Source: Streptomyces viridochromogenes DSM 40736 (GTDB taxonomy: Bacteria; Actinomycetota; Actinomycetes; Streptomycetales; Streptomycetaceae). Taken from it: 35,454 bases of DNA. Under the pieces are notes generated by a model that was not told the DNA's origin, did not search any database, and saw only the letters and a list, made by a program, of their open reading frames with translations. A program made the position numbers and the translations under genes. The stretch covers positions 3,428,511 through 3,463,964 of the forward strand of contig NZ_GG657757.1 of NCBI RefSeq assembly GCF_000158955.1, in the 5' to 3' direction. The stretch's first letter is position 1. Every line of letters starts with the position of its first letter. Positions 16,482 through 23,712 of the stretch are shown here, piece by piece.

Positions 16482-18158
16482 TCAGCGAACGGGGCGTCGG
16501 GCGGACAGCTCGTCCTCGGAGGGCTCGCCGACGAACGGCGCGTCGGCGGACAGCTCGTCAGCGGACAGCTCGTCCACGGACGGCTCGTCGGCTGACAGCT
16601 CGTCCACTGCGGACTCGTCGGCGGGCGGCTCGTCGGCGGGCCGTCGCCGGACGTGGAGGCGGAGGACCACTCCGTTCCGCACGTGCTCCTCCCTGACGGT
16701 GAACTCCTCCCGCAGCACGGCGAGCTTCGTCCGCTCGACCGGGTCGGGCGGGGACCAGCCCGGGGCCAGTGCGTACGCCTCGGCGACGACCCAGACCCGG
16801 TCCACCGGGGCGAGCCGGCGCCGCAGCTCCCCGGGGGTCGCCTCGCGGCCCCACAGCGTCCCGGACCCGGGCGCCGACTCCCGCAGCGCGATGTCCCGGA
16901 CCTGACGGAACCCCTTCGGGTAGGCCAGCGCGGCGAGCCTGCCGACGGACGGCATGAACAGCACCGGGTCGCCCGGGCGCATCTGCCGGACGGCGAGCGC
17001 GGCGACGGCGGCGAGGTTGTCGGGGCGGTGGGCGGCGGAACGGTCCTGGCGGTGCACGGGCAGTTCGTGGACGAACGCGGCGACGAGGACGAGGACACCG
17101 GCGACGCCCAGCAGGGCGCGCACCCGCCGGTCGCCGACCCGGACCCGCCGCCCTCCCCACCGCACGCGCCCCACGCGCCCCAGCGCACCGGCCACCCGCC
17201 CTACCCCGGCGGCCACCAGCAGGGGCGCTCCCGCCAGCGCGTAGAGCACGTACCGGTCGTGGAACAGCGGCCGGACCTGGGACACGGTCAGCAGGATCCC
17301 CGGCGGCACGAGCAGCAGCGGGAGGGCGACCGCGGCCGTCCTCCGCTCCCGAAGCCCCGCCCCGAGCAGCAGCAGCGCTCCCCAGAACACCACCCCGGCC
17401 GGGCCGGGTGAGAAGTGCCGCACCAGCTGCCCGACCTTGTCCCACCCGGGCGTCCCCAGCCACGCGACCTGCCCGGCCTGCCCCTGCGACACCCACACCA
17501 GCGGCAGCAGGAGCAGCACCGCCGCCCCCGCCGCACGGCCCCAGCCGGCCCACACCCTCCCCGGCACCCGCAGCAGCCCCAGTGTCACCGCGTGCGCGCA
17601 GAGCACCAGCACCGCCAGCTCGTGCAGCAGACAGGTCGGGGCGACGACGGCCCCGTACGGCCACCAGGCCCGCGCGGTGGCCGCCTCCACGGCCCTCAGG
17701 AGCAGCAGCGTCGCCCCCGCCACGCCCGCCGCGACGAGCGCGTACGACCGTCCCTCCTGGGCGTAGTGGCCGGTCATCGGCGTGATCGCGTAGAGGAGAC
17801 CGGCCCACAGGCCGACCCGCGGCCCGGCCAGCCGGACGCCGAGGGCCGCGACCAGGCCCGCGGTGGCGGTGGCCGCGCACACGGACGGCAGACGCAGGAC
17901 GACCTCGCCCGGGTGGACGGCGAGGACGACGTGCATGAACAGGTAGTACAGGCCGTGCACCGCGTCCACGTCGTGCAGCAGCCGCCAGATCTGCGGAACC
18001 GTGCGCTGTGCGACCAGGAAGGTGACGCTCTCGTCGCCCCACATGCCGCCGCGATCCACGCCCCACAGCCCGATCGCGAGCATCGCCGCCATGGGAACCG
18101 CCACGGGCACCGCGCCCGTGCCGGACCGGCCGCTCCCCGTCGACTGTCCGATCGTCAC
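16482..18158 (-). CDS. GT39/PMT_2-type membrane glycosyltransferase with pentapeptide-repeat tail
   Basis: This is an integral membrane protein of 558 residues resembling dolichyl/polyprenyl-phosphate-mannose-dependent glycosyltransferases (GT-C fold). The first loop carries GGMWGDESVTFLVA at 37-50 with the acidic pair Asp42-Glu43, and ITPMTGHYAQEGRSYAL follows, both typical of the family. About ten further hydrophobic segments run to about residue 370, followed by a soluble domain. The last ~55 residues are an acidic tail of nine xxxDE-like units (PADE, PPADE, SAVDE, LSADE and so on), not expected for the family. The start is GTG at 18158; ATG codons 23 and 26 are possible later starts. It is divergent from the GT2 gene and convergent with ohrR. 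Confidence 0.82.
   Translation of the reverse strand: MTIGQSTGSGRSGTGAVPVAVPMAAMLAIGLWGVDRGGMWGDESVTFLVAQRTVPQIWRLLHDVDAVHGLYYLFMHVVLAVHPGEVVLRLPSVCAATATAGLVAALGVRLAGPRVGLWAGLLYAITPMTGHYAQEGRSYALVAAGVAGATLLLLRAVEAATARAWWPYGAVVAPTCLLHELAVLVLCAHAVTLGLLRVPGRVWAGWGRAAGAAVLLLLPLVWVSQGQAGQVAWLGTPGWDKVGQLVRHFSPGPAGVVFWGALLLLGAGLRERRTAAVALPLLLVPPGILLTVSQVRPLFHDRYVLYALAGAPLLVAAGVGRVAGALGRVGRVRWGGRRVRVGDRRVRALLGVAGVLVLVAAFVHELPVHRQDRSAAHRPDNLAAVAALAVRQMRPGDPVLFMPSVGRLAALAYPKGFRQVRDIALRESAPGSGTLWGREATPGELRRRLAPVDRVWVVAEAYALAPGWSPPDPVERTKLAVLREEFTVREEHVRNGVVLRLHVRRRPADEPPADESAVDELSADEPSVDELSADELSADAPFVGEPSEDELSARRPVR
16500..16643 (-). repeat. 15-bp coding repeat array (acidic pentapeptides)
   Basis: About nine imperfect 15-bp units, many containing GGACAGCTCGTC on the top strand, encode the (x-x-x-D-E) tail at residues about 506-553 of the membrane glycosyltransferase. 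Unit number is likely to vary between strains. Confidence 0.75.
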
Positions 18159-18177
18159 GGCCCGATTCTGTGCCGTT

Positions 18178-18193
18178 TCGCTGATATAAGCGA
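18178..18193. promoter_or_regulatory. AT-centred palindrome between divergent glycosyltransferase genes
   Basis: TCGCT (18178-18182) and AGCGA (18189-18193) flank GATATA, an AT-rich centre unusual for this DNA. It lies 20 bases upstream of the reverse GT39-like start and 57 bases upstream of the forward GT2 start, where a shared operator or a -10 region would be. TATAAG (18185-18190) could serve the forward gene, but I saw no good -35. Confidence 0.35.
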
Positions 18194-18249
18194 TGTTTGA
18201 TGGTGTGTTACCACTTTCATGTCATTCGCCCGGCTTACGATCCGCCGTG

Positions 18250-19955
18250 ATGAATGTCGCCGTCGATGTCGCTGTGGATGCCGTCGTGGATGCTTCCGTG
18301 GGTGCCCCTGTGGGTGCCTCTGTGGACGCGTCTGTGGATGCCTTGTCGCGTGCCGAGAGGCCGGTCTCCCGGGTCGCCGTCGTGGTCATCGGGTACGACG
18401 ACGCCGCCCATGTGACGGACGCCGTGCGCTCGGCGCTCGCCCAGGGCCCGGCCGTGCGCGAGGTCGTGGCCGTCGACGACTGCTCGACGGACGGCAGCGC
18501 GGCCCTGCTCGACCGGCTCGCCGCGTCCGAGTCCCGCCTGAAGGTGATCCGCCGCCGGGTCAACAGCGGCGGCTGCGGCACCCCGCGCAACACCGGGCTC
18601 GACGCGGTGACGTCGCCGTACGTGATGTTCCTGGACAGCGACGACGTCCTGCCGCCCGGCGCGGTCGACGCGCTGCTGGAGGCGGCGACGGGCGCGCACG
18701 CGGAGGTGGTGAGCGGCCTGTGCGTGCGCCGGGAACTGCCGTCGGGGCGCGAAGTGCCCTGGCAGCCGCGCCTGTACGCGCTCCACGCCGTGGTCCCGCA
18801 CCCCGCGCAGCGTCCGCGCCTGGTCCACGACACGCTCTGCGTCAACAAGCTGTACCGCACGGGCTTCCTGCGCGAGCACCGCATCCGCTTCCCCGAGGGC
18901 CGCTTCCCCTACGAGGACGTCGTCTTCACCGCACGCGTCCTGGCCGCTGCCCCGCGCATCGCCCTGGTCCCGGACCGGGTGTACGTCTGGCACGTGCGCC
19001 GGTCCGCCGAGCGGCTGTCCATCTCGCTGGACCGGGCCGGCGTCGAGAACTGGCGGGCCCGCACCCAGGCGTGCCGGCAGGCGTACGAGGTCCTGCTGGG
19101 CGCCGGGCAGAAGGAGCTCGCCCGGGTCGCGCGCGCCAAGTTCCTCGACCACGACCTGCGGATGTACGTGCGCGAACTGGGGTTGCGCGATGCCGCCTAC
19201 CGGCGTGCAATGGTGGGAGCTCACGCGGGCGCATCTCGCGGAGTACGACGCGGGACGATTGTTACCGCGACCCGGCCGCTCCGGGTCGGCTGGCCGGGCG
19301 GGTCGTCCTGGCCTCCCCGGAGCCGCGCGACCTGCCCCGGCTGCGGGAGCTCGCGGCGCGCCCGGCGCGGCTCCGCCCGCCGTACGCCCGCGCCGCGGAC
19401 GGCACGCCCGTCTGGTCGCAGGAGCTTCCGCAGGTCTCCCTGGAGCCCCTGCTGACCCGGCCGGTGGAGGCGCTGCCCCTCGCCGTCGACGCGGAACTGC
19501 GCCCCCACGCGCGTGGCACCCGACTCCGTCTGCACCTGCACGAGCTGTACGGCCGACTGGCGCAGGCCGGCCCCGAGACGGTGGAGGTGGAGTGGCGGCA
19601 CCGGGACGCCCGGGGGCTGGTCGTGCGCACCACGGCGGATCTGGCGGAGTCGGCCGCCGGGACCTGGTCGGCGGAGACGGCCGTCGGCCTCGCGGCGCCG
19701 ACCGGACTCGGCGCGGGCACCTGGGACCTGCGGCTTCGTATCCGGTTCCGTGAGGGCGTGAGCCGCGAGGTCACGGCGCACGCCCTCACGGGCGCCGGTC
19801 TACTGCGTCGGCGAGCCGTCCCCAGCGCACGGCACGGCGTGGTACTCGTACAGCCGTACCGCACCCACTCCGGTGCGCTGGCGCTGCGCGTGGCGCCGGG
19901 TGTGCGCGGCGTGCTGTCCGTCGCACGCGGAAGGCTGCGGCGCCTGCTTCACTGA
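18250..19955 (+). pseudogene. GT2 glycosyltransferase, apparently broken by two +1 frameshifts
   Basis: The N-terminal 320 residues (frame 1, from ATG 18250) are a GT-A domain with VVAVDDCSTDG at 72-82, NSGGCGTPRNTGLD at 105-118 and DSDD at 129-132. The frame then needs two corrections. After the Ala codon at 19207-19209, one extra base puts WWELTRAHLAEYDA in frame 2 (19211-19252). A second extra base near 19253-19256 puts CYRDPAAPGRLAGRVVLASP in frame 3, which runs on to TGA at 19955. The downstream part is a beta-rich C-terminal domain like that of the intact GT2 gene at 25914. Unless corrected, translation of the first frame ends at 19455. Either a decayed gene or two sequencing indels; the intact product would be about 567 residues. 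Confidence 0.8.
18262..18345 (+). repeat. 12-bp tandem repeat encoding V-(D/G)-A-x tetrapeptides
   Basis: Seven imperfect 12-bp units of the GTGGATGCCTCT type encode VDVA, VDAV, VDAS, VGAP, VGAS, VDAS and VDAL at residues 5-32 of the frameshifted GT2. It is T-richer than its surroundings. If the true start is later, for example near 18361, the array is leader DNA. Confidence 0.8.
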
Positions 19956-20040
19956 GAGCGGCACGACGACACCGAGAGCAGCACGAAGACCGCGAGCACG
20001 CGACACCGGCACGGGACGACTGACGAGGGGACGGCCCCAC

Positions 20041-21021
20041 ATGACCTGGTTGATCACCGGCGGCGCCGGCTACATCGGTGCGCACGTCGTACGGGCGATG
20101 ACCACGGCGGGTGAACAGGCGGTGGTGTACGACGACCTGTCCACCGGCATCACGGAGCGCGTGCCCGACGGTGTGCCGCTGGTGGTGGGATCGACCCTGG
20201 ACGCCGAGCGGCTCGCGCGCGTCCTCGCGGACCACTCGGTCACGGGCGTCGTGCACCTTGCGGCGAAGAAGCAGGTGGGAGAGTCGGTCGACCGGCCGCT
20301 GCACTACTACCGGGAGAACGTGGAGGGCCTGCGGACCCTGCTGGAGGCCGTGACGGCGGCGCGGGTGCCGTCCCTCGTCTTCTCCTCCTCGGCTGCGGTG
20401 TACGGCATGCCGGACGTGGATCTGGTCACGGAGGAGACGCCGTGCCTGCCGATGTCCCCGTACGGGGAGACGAAGCTGGCCGGTGAGTGGCTGGTGCGCG
20501 CGACGGGCCGGGCGACCGGGCTGTCCACGGCATGCCTGCGCTACTTCAACGTGGCGGGCGCGGCGAGCCCCGAGCTCGCGGACACCGGTGTGTTCAACCT
20601 CGTCCCCATGGTCTTCGAGAAGCTCACCGAGGGTGCGCCGCCGCGAGTCTTCGGCGACGACTACCCGACCCCGGACGGCACCTGCGTGCGCGACTACATC
20701 CATGTCGTGGACGTGGCCGAGGCCCATGTCGCGGCGGCCCGCGCCCTGCGCTCCTCCCCGGGCCGGGAGCTCACGCTCAACATCGGCCGGGGCGAGGGCG
20801 TCTCCGTCCGCGAGATGATCGAGGGCATCAACACGGTCACCGGCTACCACCGGCCGCCCACGGTGGCGCCCCGCCGCCCGGGCGATCCCGCGCGCGTCGT
20901 CGCCTCCGCCGACCGGGCCGCCACCGAGCTGGGCTGGAAGGCCCGGCACGACGTCCAGGACATGATCACGTCGGCGTGGGCGGGCTGGGTGCGGCTGCAC
21001 CCGGAGGCGGGCCGGAGCTGA
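20041..21021 (+). CDS. galE: UDP-glucose 4-epimerase (GalE-type)
   Basis: This is an NAD-dependent extended short-chain dehydrogenase of 326 residues that interconverts UDP-glucose and UDP-galactose, or a related UDP-sugar. The Rossmann glycine motif TGGAGYIGAHVV is at 6-17, the NAD-ribose acidic YDD at 30-32, the catalytic serine region SSSAAVYG at 115-122, and Tyr141/Lys145 in SPYGETK. RYFNVAGA and PDGTCVRDYIHV further on are GalE signatures. GAGGGG at about 20025-20030 precedes the ATG. It follows the broken GT2 gene by 85 bases, and its product probably supplies hexose donors for the cluster's glycosyltransferases. A separate Leloir galE may exist elsewhere. Confidence 0.95.
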   Translation: MTWLITGGAGYIGAHVVRAMTTAGEQAVVYDDLSTGITERVPDGVPLVVGSTLDAERLARVLADHSVTGVVHLAAKKQVGESVDRPLHYYRENVEGLRTLLEAVTAARVPSLVFSSSAAVYGMPDVDLVTEETPCLPMSPYGETKLAGEWLVRATGRATGLSTACLRYFNVAGAASPELADTGVFNLVPMVFEKLTEGAPPRVFGDDYPTPDGTCVRDYIHVVDVAEAHVAAARALRSSPGRELTLNIGRGEGVSVREMIEGINTVTGYHRPPTVAPRRPGDPARVVASADRAATELGWKARHDVQDMITSAWAGWVRLHPEAGRS

Positions 21022-21030
21022 CGCAGGCTC

Positions 21031-21657
21031 CTACAGCGCTTTCAGCGCCTGCGCCGTGGCCCGGGCCAGCGATCCCAGGTACCCCTTGGGCAGCTTCGGG
21101 CTGCGGATCACCACCGAGCGCCAGTACAGGGGCCCGGAGATCAGGTCGAGGGCCAGGTCGCGGTCGATGTCCCTGCGGAGTTCGCCGCGCTCCGCCGCCG
21201 CCGTGACGATGCCGGTGGCGACGCCGTCCTGGCCCTCGCGCAAGGCCTTCTGGAGGGCGTCGGCGATCTCGGGGTTGCGGGCCGCCTCGGCCTGGAGGTC
21301 GGGGATGACCTGCGAGGCGACGGGGTGGCGCAGCGCGCGGGACGTCACCTCGTAGAGCAGCCGCAGGTCGCCCTCCAGGGAGCCGGTGTCCGGCGCGGGC
21401 AGGCCCTGCACGGCGAGCGCCGAGACGATGTCGAGGACCAGGTGCAGTTTCGAGCGCCAGCGGCGGTACACCGCCGTCTTCCCGACGCCCGCCCGGCGCG
21501 CGATCCCCTCGATGGACATCCGCGCGTAGCCGACGGCCGCGAGCTCCTCGAAGACGGCCGCCCGGATGGCTTCCGTCACGTCCTGTCGCAGTACGGCCGC
21601 CCCCGCGGGGGCCCGGCGGCGCGCGGGCTGCTGGGGCTCGTCGGGCTTCGTCGTCAT
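21031..21657 (-). CDS. TetR-family transcriptional repressor
   Basis: This is a dimeric repressor of 208 residues from ATG at 21657; GTG at 21678 would add seven. The HTH is at about 46-68 (ARMSIEGIARRAGVGKTAVYRRW). The ligand-binding C-terminal half has TetR_C features (VASQVIPDLQAEAARNPEIA, then DLISGPLYWRSVVI). It is divergent from the TagG/TagH exporter genes, with two matching operator-like repeats between them, so it probably represses itself and the exporter. No ribosome site precedes the ATG, but TATGCT lies 6 bases upstream, consistent with a leaderless message. The ligand is unknown; a cell-envelope metabolite is a guess. Confidence 0.9.
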   Translation of the reverse strand: MTTKPDEPQQPARRRAPAGAAVLRQDVTEAIRAAVFEELAAVGYARMSIEGIARRAGVGKTAVYRRWRSKLHLVLDIVSALAVQGLPAPDTGSLEGDLRLLYEVTSRALRHPVASQVIPDLQAEAARNPEIADALQKALREGQDGVATGIVTAAAERGELRRDIDRDLALDLISGPLYWRSVVIRSPKLPKGYLGSLARATAQALKAL

Positions 21658-21663
21658 TCCGAC

Positions 21664-21669
21664 AGCATA
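21664..21669 (-). promoter_or_regulatory. Possible -10 element of a leaderless tetR transcript
   Basis: Read on the reverse strand this is TATGCT, followed by 6 bases and then the ATG of the TetR gene. The predicted start of transcription falls on the start codon. The adjacent operator half (21685-21696) would overlap the -35 region, which fits repression. Confidence 0.4.
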
Positions 21670-21676
21670 GGGCGTC

Positions 21677-21751
21677 ACGACGAAACGGTTGCGTTCCGAC
21701 GTAGCTCCGTCGTACGCTCGCGTTACGACGATACGGTCCCGTCCCGACGTA
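21677..21751. promoter_or_regulatory. Duplicated TetR operator region
   Basis: Two 27-bp direct repeats at 21677-21703 and 21725-21751 match at 23 of 27 positions with 48-bp spacing. Each holds ACGACGAwACGG and ends CCGACGTA. Within copy 1, AACGGTTGCGTT (21685-21696) is a dyad typical of TetR operators; copy 2 has ACGGTCCCGT (21733-21742). A further inverted repeat CGTCGTA/TACGACG lies at 21708-21730. One copy is near the tetR start, the other faces the exporter genes. Confidence 0.6.
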
Positions 21752-21855
21752 AGAAGTCGTGAAGAGTCCGGTGAAGACCACCCCCTCCCCGGCTCTCTTC
21801 ACGCCCCATGGGTCCCATCGGCCCCACCCCCTCCCCCCGAGTGAAAGCAGCGGAT

Positions 21856-22770
21856 GTGAGCCAGGTCCTCGACACACCGCCCCAGACACCACCCCCGGCC
21901 GGCGGAGACCTCGCGGCCCTGGCCGCCCGCCACGGCCTCTCCGTCAGCGGCGCCCGCCCCTCGCTGCCCGAGTACGTCCGGCAGCTGTGGGCCCGCCGCC
22001 ACTTCATCACCGCGTTCGCCACGGCCAAGCTCACCGCCCAGTACAGCCAGGCGAAGCTCGGCCAGGTCTGGCAGGTGATGACCCCGCTGCTGAACGCGGC
22101 GGTCTACTACTTCATCTTCGGTGTCCTGCTCGGCACCAAGCACGGCGTGCCGGACTACATCCCGTTCCTGGTCACGGGCGTGTTCATCTGGACGTTCACG
22201 CAGAGCTCGATCATGGCGGGCACCCGCGCCATCTCCGGCAACCTCGGCCTCGTCCGCGCCCTGCACTTCCCGCGCGCCGCGCTGCCCCTGTCGTTCTGCC
22301 TCCAGCAGCTCCAGCAGCTGCTGTTCTCGATGGCCGCCCTGGTCGTCATCCTGCTCTGCTTCGGCGTGCCGGTCGGCGTGTCCTGGCTGCTGGCGCTGCC
22401 GGTGCTGGCCCTGCAGTTCACGTTCAACGCGGGCGTCTCCATGGTCATGGCCCGGATGGGCGCCAAGACCCCCGACATCGCCCAGCTGATGCCCTTCGTG
22501 CTGCGCACCTGGATGTACGTGTCGGGCGTCATGTGGAGCATCGACAAGCTGGCGGACAAGGACAGCCTGCCCCACGCGGTGACGCTCGCGCTGGCGGCCA
22601 ATCCGGCCGCCGTCTACATCGACCTGATGCGTTTCGCCCTGATCGACAGCTTCCACGCGAGCCAGCTCCCCGCCCACGTGTGGGCGATCGCCGTCGGCTG
22701 GGCCCTGGTCGCCGGGGTCGGCGGCTTCATCTACTTCTGGAAGGCTGAGGAGACCTACGGCCGTGGCTGA
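21856..22770 (+). CDS. tagG: ABC-2 type polysaccharide/teichoic acid exporter permease (TagG/Wzm-like)
   Basis: This is an inner-membrane subunit of a polymer exporter, about 304 residues from GTG 21856 (ATG 21808 and GTG 21841 are in-frame alternatives; the segment from 21808 is Pro-rich and unlike a coding start). The amphipathic segment SLPEYVRQLWARRHFITAFA, then AQYSQAKLGQVWQVMTPLLN, is the classic entry to the ABC2_membrane fold of TagG/Wzm/RfbA. Six hydrophobic segments follow, with YVSGVMWSIDKL in the penultimate region. The stop overlaps the ATPase start by 8 bases, so the subunits are co-translated. The gene is transcribed divergently from the TetR gene and probably controlled by it. 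Confidence 0.9.
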   Translation: MSQVLDTPPQTPPPAGGDLAALAARHGLSVSGARPSLPEYVRQLWARRHFITAFATAKLTAQYSQAKLGQVWQVMTPLLNAAVYYFIFGVLLGTKHGVPDYIPFLVTGVFIWTFTQSSIMAGTRAISGNLGLVRALHFPRAALPLSFCLQQLQQLLFSMAALVVILLCFGVPVGVSWLLALPVLALQFTFNAGVSMVMARMGAKTPDIAQLMPFVLRTWMYVSGVMWSIDKLADKDSLPHAVTLALAANPAAVYIDLMRFALIDSFHASQLPAHVWAIAVGWALVAGVGGFIYFWKAEETYGRG

Positions 22771-23611
22771 CAACACCAACGACAGGATCCCCACCGTCGT
22801 CGCCGACGGCGTCGACATCGTCTACCGGGTCAATGGCACCGGCGCCGGACGCGGCTCCGCCACCGCCGCCCTCAACCGCATCATGCGCCGCAAGCAGACC
22901 GAGAAGGCGGCGGGCGTGCGCCGGGTGCACGCCGTGCGGGACGTGTCCTTCGTCGCCTACAAGGGCGAGGCGATCGGCCTGATCGGCACCAACGGCTCCG
23001 GCAAGTCCACCCTGCTGAAGGCCGTCGCCGGGCTGCTCCCCGTGGAGAACGGCCGCATCTTCACCCACGGCCAGCCCTCCCTGCTCGGCGTCAACGCGGC
23101 CCTGATGAACGACCTGACCGGCGAACGCAACGTGCACCTCGGCGGCCTGGCCATGGGCATGTCCCGCGAGCAGGTCAGGGACCGCTACCAGGAGATCGTC
23201 GACTTCTCGGGCATCAACGAGAAGGGCGACTTCATCACGCTGCCGATGCGCACGTACTCCTCCGGCATGGCCGCCCGGCTGCGGTTCTCCATCGCCGCCG
23301 CCAAGGACCACGACGTGCTGCTGATCGACGAGGCCCTGGCCACCGGCGACCGCTCCTTCCAGAAGCGCTCCGAGGAGCGCATCCGCGAGCTGCGCAAGCA
23401 CGCCGGAACGGTGTTCCTGGTCAGCCACAACAACAAGTCCATCCGCGACACCTGCGACCGGGTGCTGTGGCTGGAGCGCGGCGAGCTGCTCATGGACGGG
23501 CCGACGGAGGACGTCCTCAAGGAGTACGAGGCGTTCACGGGGGACAAGTCCGCGAAGCCCAAGCCGAAGCCGAAGCCGAAGGCGGCGGCCAAGGTCCCCG
23601 TTCCCTCGTGA
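22763..23611 (+). CDS. tagH: ABC transporter ATPase for teichoic acid/polysaccharide export (TagH/Wzt-like)
   Basis: This is the ATPase of 282 residues that powers the exporter. Walker A is GTNGSGKST at 75-83, a divergent signature is YSSGMAARL at 165-173, Walker B is DVLLIDEAL at 184-192 and the H-loop His is in FLVSHNN at 218-224. YSSGM in place of LSGGQ is characteristic of the TagH/Wzt/RfbB branch. The long N-terminal extension VDIVYRVNG also fits. There is no extended C-terminal carbohydrate-binding domain as in some Wzt. The tail is a Lys-Pro repeat (KPKPKPKPK at 265-273), probably disordered. GTG start at 22763 with GAGGAG upstream. Confidence 0.93.
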   Translation: MADNTNDRIPTVVADGVDIVYRVNGTGAGRGSATAALNRIMRRKQTEKAAGVRRVHAVRDVSFVAYKGEAIGLIGTNGSGKSTLLKAVAGLLPVENGRIFTHGQPSLLGVNAALMNDLTGERNVHLGGLAMGMSREQVRDRYQEIVDFSGINEKGDFITLPMRTYSSGMAARLRFSIAAAKDHDVLLIDEALATGDRSFQKRSEERIRELRKHAGTVFLVSHNNKSIRDTCDRVLWLERGELLMDGPTEDVLKEYEAFTGDKSAKPKPKPKPKAAAKVPVPS

Positions 23612-23712
23612 GGCGCGCCCCGGTCGGCCGTTTTGTCGCATTGATGGCACCATGACCGAATACGGTGTGCCCGGCGCGACGTGAGGCGCGACGAGACGAA
23701 GGAGTCCCCGTG

